A stretch of DNA of 40,411 nucleotides from contig DKBM01000090.1 of the NCBI GenBank assembly GCA_002451215.1, forward strand, positions 1 through 40,411, given 5' to 3'. Position 1 is the first letter of the stretch. Every line of letters starts with the position of its first letter. The position numbers and the translations under genes are program-made. Below the pieces are notes generated by a model. The model saw nothing but the letters and a program-made list of their open reading frames with translations. It was not told the DNA's origin and ran no database searches. Below, piece by piece: positions 33,164 through 40,291 of this stretch. This stretch comes from SM1-46 sp002451215 (GTDB taxonomy: Bacteria > Pseudomonadota > Gammaproteobacteria > Acidiferrobacterales > Sulfurifustaceae).

Positions 33164-33210
33164 ATCAGCAGCGGAATACTGGAGAGAAATCCTCTCTCAC
33201 CCGGGTTTTG
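33164..33210 (+). repeat. Dispersed intergenic repeat, copy B
   Basis: Starts ATCAGCAGCGGAATACTGG and continues AGAGAAATCCTCTCTCACCC and GGGTTTTGC. GAGAG and CTCTC pair around AAATC. It aligns with copy A over about 50 bp, including upstream bases (GACGGGAA), and lies between the membrane-protein gene and the lipoprotein stop. Confidence 0.7.
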
Positions 33211-33217
33211 CAGCTTT

Positions 33218-34651
33218 CTATGGAGTCTTGAAACGGTAGTAGTTACTGGTGGGGATGAAGTCGAGGGTACAGACGTCCCGCACCGCTTGGCCGGCAATAC
33301 CCGCCTGTATTACTACAGCGGGCGATGGCTGCGGCTTCACCTTTCCTCGCGTCACATAGTTCGGCGTTCGGAAATATCCCCATTTCGTGCTGTGCACCCG
33401 TCCACCCAGGTCGAAGCGCGCCCGTGCACTCCAGAAATAGCGGGTGCCCGGTGATAGTGGCAGCTCCAGCGTGTGCGATGGCACAGACAGGCCATGGCGT
33501 TCGTAGGTGAGCATGGGCGGCGCATCGGTCAACACCTGCCATACGCGCAGGTCATAGCGAATATTGCTGATGCCGGACAAGATTTCCCTGGCATCCGCGC
33601 GCCCGTCGTTGGCGCGCGGAAAGGCCTCCCACGCCAGCGTGGGTTGGCGACTGTCCACAACCGGGAAGCGGTTCCAGGTGATGTGAGTCTTGTCGCTGAT
33701 GCTCGGTCGGTAATCATGCGCCGGACTGATCCAGGCCAGGCCGCAGGCATCCCTGCCACCCAGGAGATCCTTGAGGTCTGCATCGCCGCTCGCCTTGGCC
33801 CGGCTTTCCAGCGGTAGCGCGGTCAGGAAGAAGACTTGTTCCACCACACTCTCGGCGAGGCTGGCATAGGCGCGCTGAAATTCCGTCTGGAACAATGCCG
33901 CGTTGTCCTTGCCCCACAGGTGGCTATCGTATTCATCGCTCTGATAGACAAACTCTCGTTCGAATAACCGATCGCCATTGCTGACGCGCGTGACGCGTAT
34001 ATTCGCCACCATATAGAAGCTCAGCTGTTTGTCTTTGGTGAACCCCACGTCGTTCACGACGACCTGCAGCACACTCCCCGCCCCCTGCTGCGCGAGCGCC
34101 CGGTAGTCCGGGTTCTGCTCGGGCGCTACCGGTCCGGCCGTGGCAACAAGTGGCAGGCGACGGCCGGCGTCCTGTTGCGATGTATCGACGATGGCCCGCG
34201 CCAATGTGCCGGGAATCTGCAATAGCGCGAGGTTGTTCTGGATGAGCGCTTCAATCGCGGCGACATCCTGTTCGGTTATCGCCGCCTGGCTGCCGCCATG
34301 AGCACCCGCTGCCCCGAGGCCTGTTGCCATGGCCACCGCCAGATAGGGGGCGAGAACGACCGCAAATGGGCCACCGGTCACGGCAAATGCTCCTGCGGCA
34401 GCGACACCCGCCGCCGAGCCAAGCGCCGCGCCCTTCGCGGCACCCGCACCTTTGCCTACCGCGAAGCTGCGAATATTGGATTGAGGAGGAAAACGTGCGG
34501 GCGCGACGACCAGGGCACCCCAATTCTCCCGTGCTGGCTCGGACGGAGTTGCCGGCAGGCTGGCACAACTTGCCAGATTGCCGCACAACAACAAGCAGGT
34601 AAGTCCTCGTAGGGCGGAATGAGCAAACGGCATTGAATCAGATTTTCCCAC
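33218..34651 (-). CDS. Large lipoprotein of unknown function with glycine-zipper segment
   Basis: A 477-residue predicted lipoprotein. The N-terminal signal ends in the lipobox LASC (Cys at about 29). A Gly/Ala-rich zipper-like stretch (residues about 65-115; GKGAGAAKGAALGSAAG and AVTGGPFAVVLAPYLAVAMATG) could insert in or lie on a membrane. The remaining about 340 residues are soluble (VLQVVVNDVGFTKDKQLSFYMVANIRVTRV near 190, then RYFWSARARFDLGG near 420) with a Fn3-like feel at the end. I do not recognise the family. Start GTG 34651 has AAAGGAAAA at a fair distance; ATG 34633 is the alternative. Repeats lie on both sides of this gene. Confidence 0.78.
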   Translation of the reverse strand: MGKSDSMPFAHSALRGLTCLLLCGNLASCASLPATPSEPARENWGALVVAPARFPPQSNIRSFAVGKGAGAAKGAALGSAAGVAAAGAFAVTGGPFAVVLAPYLAVAMATGLGAAGAHGGSQAAITEQDVAAIEALIQNNLALLQIPGTLARAIVDTSQQDAGRRLPLVATAGPVAPEQNPDYRALAQQGAGSVLQVVVNDVGFTKDKQLSFYMVANIRVTRVSNGDRLFEREFVYQSDEYDSHLWGKDNAALFQTEFQRAYASLAESVVEQVFFLTALPLESRAKASGDADLKDLLGGRDACGLAWISPAHDYRPSISDKTHITWNRFPVVDSRQPTLAWEAFPRANDGRADAREILSGISNIRYDLRVWQVLTDAPPMLTYERHGLSVPSHTLELPLSPGTRYFWSARARFDLGGRVHSTKWGYFRTPNYVTRGKVKPQPSPAVVIQAGIAGQAVRDVCTLDFIPTSNYYRFKTP

Positions 34652-34689
34652 GAGATTTTCCTTTAGTTAATTTTTCCCGGGAACCTGCA

Positions 34690-34745
34690 ACACGATACTC
34701 CGTGTCAGAGAGGGATTCTTTCCAATACAAGCGGTGATTCCTGTC
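34690..34745 (-). repeat. Dispersed intergenic repeat, copy C
   Basis: Read on the minus strand it contains ATCACCGCTTGTATTGGAAA followed by GAATCCCTCTCTGACACGG, matching copies A and B in the ATCA, TTGG/CCGG and CCTCTCT-A-CGG blocks, but less closely. It lies between the lipoprotein start and the anti-sigma stop, opposite in orientation to A and B. Confidence 0.5.
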
Positions 34746-34795
34746 GGACCCGGGTCTTGCGTTCCCCTGACCATCTTTCACCACTATGGTCCCGG

Positions 34796-35365
34796 TCACG
34801 CGCCCGGCGTGTGATGGAACGTGTATTCGCCGATGGTGCGCTCGCCATTGCTGTCGACGGCGAGCAGACGATATCGCATGGTGGTAACCGGCAGCGCGCG
34901 CAACGCGTCCATGCGCGTGGAGATCATCACGCCGCCGCTATCGGCAACGAACGGAATATCCTCGTGCCGTGTTTCGTGCTTGCCGTCGTCGTAGACTGAG
35001 ATCAAATCGAGGCGCGTCACGCCGGCGAGCGGCGCCTCGAGGCGCGCCATCACGAAATCGTCCTCGGGCGTGACCGTGCAGTTCACCGAGCCATTGAGCG
35101 GCACGCGATACTCGCGCACGTGCAGGCCGCGTTCGACCAGCCTGCGCACGAAGGGGTCGTTGACCACGGCCTGCACCCCGCTCGCCCGCGCCAGTATCCG
35201 AACGCCCTGGGCCAACGCGGCGAGCTCGTCCAGCCGGCGGCTGCACACGGCGCAGCCGAGATAGTGTTCCTCGGTGCGCGACTCGCTCTCCGGGTCCAGC
35301 TCCCCGAGCCAGTACGCGAGCAGCGCTTGCCATTCGAGCGGCGACTGGCAGGATGCGGTCTTCAT
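34796..35365 (-). CDS. Zinc-type anti-sigma factor-like protein
   Basis: A 189-residue protein encoded with an ATGA overlap to the second ECF sigma gene. The N-terminal domain has the ZAS motif HxxxCxxC (His34, Cys38, Cys41 in EEHYLGCAVCSRRLDEL), typical of anti-sigma factors that bind zinc and often sense redox state. No membrane helix is visible, so this one is probably cytosolic. The C-terminal half (RVPLNGSVNCTVTPEDDFVMARLEAP, TTMRYRLLAVDSNGERTIGEYTF) looks like a small beta domain. It should inhibit the sigma factor upstream. The signal is not known. Confidence 0.87.
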   Translation of the reverse strand: MKTASCQSPLEWQALLAYWLGELDPESESRTEEHYLGCAVCSRRLDELAALAQGVRILARASGVQAVVNDPFVRRLVERGLHVREYRVPLNGSVNCTVTPEDDFVMARLEAPLAGVTRLDLISVYDDGKHETRHEDIPFVADSGGVMISTRMDALRALPVTTMRYRLLAVDSNGERTIGEYTFHHTPGA

Positions 35366-35931
35366 GAGTTCGCTCCGGTCACGCACCCGCGCAGGCGCTC
35401 GAGACCGCGGTGTCGGATCACACGCACGTTGGCCGGGGTCAGGTTCAGTTCCCGCGCCAGGTCCTCGGCCGGCAGGTCGTCATAGAAGGTCATCAGCAGA
35501 ATGGTTCGCTCTCGTTCCGGCAGGCGCTCGAGGCAGCGCGCCAGACGCTCGCGATCGGGATTCGGTGGCGGCGTTTCCGGCGGCGACAGTGCCTCGCCGT
35601 AGGTTTCCAGCAGTTGTTCCCGCCGATGGTTCCCGCGCCGCAGATCGAGCACGACCATGCGGCACATGCCGAACACGAACGAGGCCAGCCGTTCCGGCTC
35701 GCGCAATGCCCCGGCGCGCAGCCGCTCAATCATCATGAGCATCACCTGCTGCATGAGATCGGTGGCGGCGGCGTCGCTGCGCAAGTGCCGCAACCCATAA
35801 AGGCGCACGCGCGGCGCGAGCCGCCGGCACAATTCGGCCTCGGCCTCGCGATCGGTCCCGGGCAGAGCCTGCCCCACGCGCCGCGCCAGCGTGGCGTCAT
35901 CTGGCAGACGGTCGGCGTCGGGCTGGAGCAT
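35362..35931 (-). CDS. ECF-family RNA polymerase sigma factor (second pair)
   Basis: A 189-residue ECF sigma factor. Region 2 spans about 35-105 (LRHLRSDAAATDLMQQVMLMMIERL and RLASFVFGMCRMVVLDLRRGNHR). Region 4 is at about 135-185 (LERLPERERTILLMTFYDDLPAEDLARELNLTPANVRVIRHRGLERLRG). ATG 35931 is the first start that fits the fold; the frame runs further up into the promoter region. It overlaps the anti-sigma ATG by its stop. It is divergent from the MBL gene, and a near-perfect 17-bp inverted repeat lies between them. Confidence 0.9.
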   Translation of the reverse strand: MLQPDADRLPDDATLARRVGQALPGTDREAEAELCRRLAPRVRLYGLRHLRSDAAATDLMQQVMLMMIERLRAGALREPERLASFVFGMCRMVVLDLRRGNHRREQLLETYGEALSPPETPPPNPDRERLARCLERLPERERTILLMTFYDDLPAEDLARELNLTPANVRVIRHRGLERLRGCVTGANS

Positions 35932-35958
35932 GTCGGCAGCATAGTCCCGCCTCCTTGC

Positions 35959-36001
35959 CCAAGGAAGTGTAACGACTGGCCGTTTCGTTACACATCCTTG
36001 G
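35959..36001. promoter_or_regulatory. 17-bp inverted repeat between sigma and MBL genes
   Basis: CCAAGGAAGTGTAACGA (35959-35975) and its complement (35985-36001) differ at one position and enclose nine bases. Both arms contain GTGTAACGA. The repeat lies 28 bp from the sigma start and 26 bp from the MBL GTG, so a bound dimer would affect both genes. The TGTAAC core resembles some ECF -35 elements, but spacing does not give an obvious matching -10. Confidence 0.75.
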
Positions 36002-36026
36002 CGAATCCATCCCAAAGGAGTCCAGC

Positions 36027-36767
36027 GTGATAACCAACAAGCAGTCCGGCACCAATGTCCACGAAATCGCAGACGGCATCTTCCGCATCAACACCCCGGT
36101 CCAGTTGCCGGTCGGGGCGTTCAGCTTCAACCAGTATTTGATTGTTGACGACAAACCCATGCTCTTTCACACCGGCCCGCGCCGCATGTTCCCGCTGGTC
36201 CAGGAGGCGATCGCCGCAATCCTTGACCCCGCGCGGCTCGGCTATATCGGGTTTTCACATGTGGAAGCGGACGAATGTGGCGGCCTGAACGAGTTTCTCG
36301 CCATCGCGCCCAAAGCGGTGCCGGTCTGTGGCCAGGTCGCGGCGCTGGTTTCGGTCAGTGACATTGCCGATCGTGCACCGCACGCGCTGGGCGACGGCGA
36401 AACGCTGAATCTCGGGCGCCACGCGCTGCGCTGGTTCGACACGCCGCATCTGCCTCACGGCTGGGAGACCGGACTGATGTTCGACGACACCACCCGCACC
36501 TTTCTGTGCGGCGACTTGTTTACCCAGGGCGGCGACGGAAAGACGGCTCTCGTCGAGACCGACATCCTGGGACCGAGCGAAGGATTCCGCGGCGCGATGG
36601 ACTACTACGCGCACACCCCGAACACGCGCGCGATGCTCGAGCGCCTGGCCAGTGAATCCCCCACCACGCTCGCCTGCATGCACGGCAGCGCCTGGCGCGG
36701 TGATGGCGCCGCGCTGCTGCGCGCCCTGGCGCGATCACTCGAACAGCGTCGCGACAAGGCGGCGTAG
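36027..36767 (+). CDS. MBL-fold di-iron (ODP-like) metallo-hydrolase family protein
   Basis: A 246-residue metallo-beta-lactamase-fold protein of the oxygen-binding di-iron (ODP) or flavodiiron-like type. The metal ligands read HxExDE (SHVEADECGG, residues about 78-86), His in FDTPHLPHGWE (about 145), Asp in LCGDLFTQ (about 162) and His in ACMHGSAW (about 220). This is the flavodiiron pattern with Glu rather than the zinc HxHxDH. It has no flavodoxin domain, as in stand-alone ODPs that sense or bind oxygen. GTG 36027 has AAAGGAG six bases upstream. It is divergent from the ECF sigma gene and may belong to its regulon. Confidence 0.88.
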   Translation: MITNKQSGTNVHEIADGIFRINTPVQLPVGAFSFNQYLIVDDKPMLFHTGPRRMFPLVQEAIAAILDPARLGYIGFSHVEADECGGLNEFLAIAPKAVPVCGQVAALVSVSDIADRAPHALGDGETLNLGRHALRWFDTPHLPHGWETGLMFDDTTRTFLCGDLFTQGGDGKTALVETDILGPSEGFRGAMDYYAHTPNTRAMLERLASESPTTLACMHGSAWRGDGAALLRALARSLEQRRDKAA

Positions 36768-36834
36768 AAACGCGTTTCAATTTGGTGAAGGCAAGAACGG
36801 ACGGAGGGATCAGAGCATGATCCCTCCGTCACCT
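36756..36834 (+). repeat. About 80-bp repeat, copy 1, with hairpin
   Basis: Begins inside the last codons of the MBL gene (AAGGCGGCGTAGAAACGCG) and ends CTCCGTCACC. It carries a perfect 13-bp hairpin: GACGGAGGGATCA (36800-36812) and TGATCCCTCCGTC (36818-36830) around five bases. Copy 2 lies at 38076. No T run follows. Confidence 0.85.
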
Positions 36835-36873
36835 CACTTCAGCGCCCGCGCTTTTCTTACTCAGTCGCGATGA

Positions 36874-37944
36874 TCACCAGCCCCCCGACTTGTCCGATCC
36901 ATGTCTTTCATGTCGGTCATGCCCATCGCCATCGTGCCGCTTTCCGCGGTTGGCATTGGCGGCGTTGAGCGCGGCAATGCTGTCCTGAAGATCGGCTTCC
37001 AGCGTATCGATCCGGGTCACAAGGTTCCCGAGCTGCTCCTGCAAGGCGCCAACGACGGCCTGCAGGTTCTTCAGTTGCTCGGCAAAATTTCCCGTCAGAT
37101 CCTGACTAACTGTGACGCTCACATTGCGCAGCATCACTCGCCCCTGATCGCAACCGGAGAAGTAAATACCGCACCGGGTTCCGAACGCGTCGATGTAGCC
37201 GTCTCCGTCCGCGGACGCCGCGGCAGACAACTGGAACCGGTAAATCCGACCCCGTTTGAGTAGTATCGCGGGGAAGGTTACGGGCTGGGTGGTTTTTGCG
37301 TTTGTGTAATTTGGAAGAGGAACGGGTACCCACTCGATTGATATAGGTGCGAACTGAATTCCGTGCGAGGAGAGATCGTTCCGCAGCAGATCCTGGAATG
37401 CGACGAAGCCTCCCTTCTCAAGATCAACGACACTTCCAGTGAGCGCCAGGCTCGCATCCGCGAGAACACCCTTTGTCATTGCTGACCCAATGACGCCGTA
37501 CTGGAAAGTAAGGCTGACGGTAATGTCCGGGGCGTTGGGGTCGGCCACGCTGTCGCATGCTCCCATCCCCGGCCGCGGCACGCAAAAATCGACGAACAGG
37601 ATTCCACGCGCGACCTCGGCGCCAAATCCGACGATAGTGTCGCCGGCATAGAGGAAGATGTTCTGGGTAAAGGCATCCTCGCGACTGAATGTAACAACCG
37701 TACCAGCGGTCGTGGATCTCGCGACCGTGCCAGGGTCGACAGGAATGGGCGATGTGCTTTGCACGACTCTTCCGGCGGCAGCGATGTTTTCGCGGGTTTC
37801 CCCCGGCACCAGCACGACTGGTGCGGCGTTCGCGGGCGATGCAATGAGCAAGAGCGGCAAGAACGAGCACGCGATGGTGAGAAAAACCGAACAAGAGACG
37901 ATAACCTGGCTCGTGCGGACTCGTCGGAATAATTCTGCTTTCAT
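36874..37944 (-). CDS. Secreted protein with coiled-coil and His/Asp-rich tail, unknown family
   Basis: A 356-residue exported protein I do not recognise. A long signal peptide (about 40 residues, ending SPANA) is followed by a beta-rich domain (about 42-275) with segments such as TRENIAAAGRVVQSTSPIPV, FLYAGDTIVGFGAEVARGILF and TGSVVDLEKGGFVAFQDLL. A coiled coil occupies about 290-325 (EQLKNLQAVVGALQEQLGNL and VTRIDTLEADLQDSIAAL). The tail is rich in His and Asp (HDGDGHDRHERHGSD) and could bind metal. ATG 37944 follows AAGGAGA. Two copies of the 80-bp repeat flank the gene. Confidence 0.78.
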   Translation of the reverse strand: MKAELFRRVRTSQVIVSCSVFLTIACSFLPLLLIASPANAAPVVLVPGETRENIAAAGRVVQSTSPIPVDPGTVARSTTAGTVVTFSREDAFTQNIFLYAGDTIVGFGAEVARGILFVDFCVPRPGMGACDSVADPNAPDITVSLTFQYGVIGSAMTKGVLADASLALTGSVVDLEKGGFVAFQDLLRNDLSSHGIQFAPISIEWVPVPLPNYTNAKTTQPVTFPAILLKRGRIYRFQLSAAASADGDGYIDAFGTRCGIYFSGCDQGRVMLRNVSVTVSQDLTGNFAEQLKNLQAVVGALQEQLGNLVTRIDTLEADLQDSIAALNAANANRGKRHDGDGHDRHERHGSDKSGGW

Positions 37945-38075
37945 GGAAATCTCCTTGTGATGGACGACAATCTTGTTGTTAAAGGATTACGTCACTCAGA
38001 CACCACTTCTCCCCGCTCCCTCCAGATCTGTTAGCGCCGACGCTTCTGTCGTTGGCCTCTATTGGCGCGGTTAAA

Positions 38076-38153
38076 AAGGCGGGGTAGAAACGCGTATCAA
38101 CCGGTGAAGGCAAGAACGGACGGAGGGATTGAGGTGCAATCCCTCCGTCACCC
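38076..38153 (+). repeat. About 80-bp repeat, copy 2, with covarying hairpin
   Basis: Aligns with copy 1 over its whole length (AAGGCGGGGTAGAAACGCG, then GGTGAAGGCAAGAACGGACG). Its hairpin is GACGGAGGGATTG (38119-38131) and CAATCCCTCCGTC (38137-38149). Compared with copy 1 two base pairs changed on both arms together, so pairing is kept. The TAG at the left end is also kept. Confidence 0.85.
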
Positions 38154-38177
38154 TTTGGTCGTCAGTGCCAAAGGGTG
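38149..38177. repeat. Perfect 10-bp hairpin next to repeat copy 2
   Basis: CACCCTTTGG (38149-38158) and CCAAAGGGTG (38168-38177) pair perfectly around nine bases. It overlaps the last bases of repeat copy 2 and the TGA of the possible minus-strand remnant. It may act as a transcript end for the methyltransferase gene, although no T run is present. Confidence 0.75.
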
Positions 38178-38292
38178 CCGTACGTCAGCGGATACTGTGA
38201 TCTGGCCCCGGTTTCGTCTCGCCAGCGGCGCGGCACCGTGAGATCACAGATCAGCGCCTTGCCGCTGGTGGTATCGAAACTACCGCTTGCGT

Positions 38293-39141
38293 TTACCGGG
38301 TGCCGACAGCAACGTGGGTAACGCCGTGCAGCAGCACGCGCCCGGATTTGGCGCTGCGTGCTTCGGCATCGCGCGCAATTTCTTTTTTGACGATTTCCTG
38401 CTTCTCAGCCGGCAATTGCACAAAGAGGCTGGCTACGGGTCCCGCAAGTTCGCGGATGAACTCGTCGTACTCGGCGCCGGTGGCGAAATCGGCCATCGGG
38501 ATGGTCACCTGTTCAATCGCCACGTCGCGGAAACCGGCTTCGGAGAAAATGGCGCGCAGCCGGTCCGGGTTGGCGAGCGCGAAGATACCCGGCGCGCCCG
38601 GCGGCGGCGTGGGAACATCCATGTGCCGCTTGAGCGCCCCGAGTGACACGGTGATGAACGGGTTCTCGGCAGCGTCGGTCCAGCAGGTCACCACCGCTTT
38701 TCCGCCCGGCTTGAGCACGGCATTGACGCGATGCATGCACGCAACCGGATCGGGCATGAACATGAGGCCCCAGCGCATGGTCACGGCATCGAAAGAGCTG
38801 GCCGGTGCGTCGAGGGATTCGCCATCCACACAGTGAAATTCAATGTTGGTGAGCGAGCGTGTCTTTGCCTTGGCGCGCGCGTAGCCGAGCATCTCCTCCA
38901 CGAAATCGGTGGCGAGCACCGAGCCCGTGGGCCCGACGGTTTCGGCCACGGCCAGCGCTGGCTCCCCCGCGCCGCAGGCGATATCGAGCACGCGCGAACC
39001 TTCGCGTATGCCCGCCATCGCAATGATGCGCTCGGTGACCGGCGCCGCCCAGGCGCGCATTAGCGCATCGTGCTTCTCCCAACCCGGAGCGACCAAGGTC
39101 CAGCTCTTGTGCTGCTTGTCTCTTGCCTCTGTCTTGTTCAT
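38293..39141 (-). CDS. Class I SAM-dependent methyltransferase
   Basis: A 282-residue methyltransferase of the UbiE/Methyltransf_11 type. The SAM motif is VLDIACGAGEPALAVAE (near residue 53), followed by VLATDFVEEMLGYAR, then FDAVTMRWGLMFMPD and LKPGGKAVVTCW. The N-terminus KSWTLVAPGWEKHDALMRAWAAPVTERII is typical of small-molecule methyltransferases. Substrate unknown. ATG 39141 follows GGAGG with a 6-base spacer; the frame is open upstream but not protein-like there. Confidence 0.9.
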   Translation of the reverse strand: MNKTEARDKQHKSWTLVAPGWEKHDALMRAWAAPVTERIIAMAGIREGSRVLDIACGAGEPALAVAETVGPTGSVLATDFVEEMLGYARAKAKTRSLTNIEFHCVDGESLDAPASSFDAVTMRWGLMFMPDPVACMHRVNAVLKPGGKAVVTCWTDAAENPFITVSLGALKRHMDVPTPPPGAPGIFALANPDRLRAIFSEAGFRDVAIEQVTIPMADFATGAEYDEFIRELAGPVASLFVQLPAEKQEIVKKEIARDAEARSAKSGRVLLHGVTHVAVGTR

Positions 39142-39527
39142 GTCACGCCTCCTGGCGTTCGTGTCATCACACTGGTATGTGTAAATGGCTGCAAGATTCC
39201 GTTCTACGTCGTGACGCCTTCCCCATGCCCCACGCCTGCCGGTCAAGCCGATAGATGCGCTTCAAGACGGCTGATGTGATCTTTGAGGTTGGTTGTTGGC
39301 TCCCTGCTATATTTTTCTTGTAACTGGTCGCCACCAGCTTAAACGCGCGCTGGCTGGCGGACAAACTTAACCCGGACGAACTGTAGCGGCATTTGCTAAT
39401 GCGCGCGGCGCTGCCGTGATTTCCGGTTCCAGGGCGACCGCAAGTGTTCCGGGTCAATAGGCATTGTCACCGACATATGCGACAAACCGTCTCGACCTGG
39501 GTTTTGTTGAACGAAGGGTCGTGCCGG
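39142..39527. other. Intergenic region, no supported gene
   Basis: About 385 bp. The minus strand is open for about 95 codons, without a protein-like pattern I trust. On the plus strand 15 codons read LNARWLADKLNPDEL to a TAG near 39386 but have no start codon; they may be a remnant. An AT-richer patch (CTATATTTTTCTTG, about 39308) may be promoter for the methyltransferase gene. Confidence 0.45.
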
Positions 39528-39974
39528 CTAGACCCGCACCAGTTTGGTCCAACCGAAACCGCGCCGGTAGTCGAGCAGCGAGACGACTTTCGGTTGCACG
39601 CGCACGAACACCGTATCAGCCAGATCCTCGGCGCTGAGGGTCTTCATCTCCTTGAACTTGCGCGACAGCAGTGCGAACGCGCGCTTGGTGTCGGACGGGC
39701 GCTCGAGGACTTTCGCGGTGGCGCCCATGGAGAGGCCCGTGATCTTCCTCCAATCGGCCAAGTCCTTGTTCACCGTGAGCGACACCTTGGGCGAACGCCG
39801 CAGGTTGCGCACTTTCTGGCTATCGCGCGCGCACACAAAGTAGAGCGTCAGTCCGTCATTGGCGTAGCCCACTGTCGTCGCTTGCGGGTAGCCGTCGGAC
39901 CGCACCGTCGCGAAGCTCATGTTGCGGTGGGCTTTGAGCTGACCGAGGATGAAGCGTTTCGTTGCCGGGGTCAT
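39528..39974 (-). CDS. PNPOx-like (split beta-barrel) flavin-binding family protein
   Basis: A 148-residue protein of the pyridoxamine-5'-phosphate oxidase-like superfamily, which binds FMN or F420 in a split beta-barrel. RNMSFATVRSDGYPQATTVGYANDGLTLYFVCARDSQKVRNLRRSPKVSLTV (in pieces from residue 17) is the classic pattern, followed by a GLSMGATAKVL strand. True PNPOx activity is unlikely; this group includes general flavin or haem-handling enzymes. ATG 39974 follows AGGAGGG. Confidence 0.88.
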   Translation of the reverse strand: MTPATKRFILGQLKAHRNMSFATVRSDGYPQATTVGYANDGLTLYFVCARDSQKVRNLRRSPKVSLTVNKDLADWRKITGLSMGATAKVLERPSDTKRAFALLSRKFKEMKTLSAEDLADTVFVRVQPKVVSLLDYRRGFGWTKLVRV

Positions 39975-40291
39975 GGTCCCTCCTGGCCGGGCGCAGTAAG
40001 AAATGGCTCAACACGCGCAGCATTGCACATCCGGTACGCGGCAACTTTGATGCAGGTCAGCACCAAGGAAATGGAGCGACCCGTCCGATGCGACACGTCG
40101 GATTCATGCTTCCACGACCCTGACCGCCAGCCCAAATACGCGTGATTTGTCGTCTTTGCGGTTCACGCGTTGGTAAGCGGCGGGTCGTTTACGAAACATT
40201 TAGGGTTCCCTGAGGCAAGATTTAGCAACGCGGACCTGGGCGCCCACGTACACTGCTTCTCGAACAATATCCCTGTCGAGGAGGAGAGACC
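39975..40291. other. Intergenic region before the cytochrome gene
   Basis: About 315 bp with no gene seen. ACGCGTGA (40138-40145) and TCACGCGT (40163-40170) form an 8-bp inverted repeat around 17 bases, about 120 bp before the cytochrome start, and could be an operator. Promoters for both divergent neighbours should lie here. Confidence 0.5.

Larger units (their letters stand above)
37945..38292. other. Intergenic region holding repeat copy 2, a second hairpin and a possible gene remnant
   Basis: About 350 bp. The left part probably holds the promoter of the secreted coiled-coil gene. Repeat copy 2 is at 38076-38153. A second perfect hairpin follows at once (38149-38177). From about 38290 down to a TGA at 38162-38164, the minus strand has a protein-like frame of about 43 codons (SGSFDTTSGKALICDL, then TVPRRWRDETGARSQYP and LTYGTLWH) with no start of its own. 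It could be the tail of a lost gene. Confidence 0.5.

Noticed and set aside
38195..38249. CTGTGATCT and AGATCACAG inverted repeat
   Set aside because: The 9-bp arms are exact but 37 bases apart, within a region full of short inverted repeats; too loose to call a separate element.
39167..39457. A 96-codon minus-strand frame
   Set aside because: No ribosome site, no family pattern and mixed composition; not enough to call a gene.
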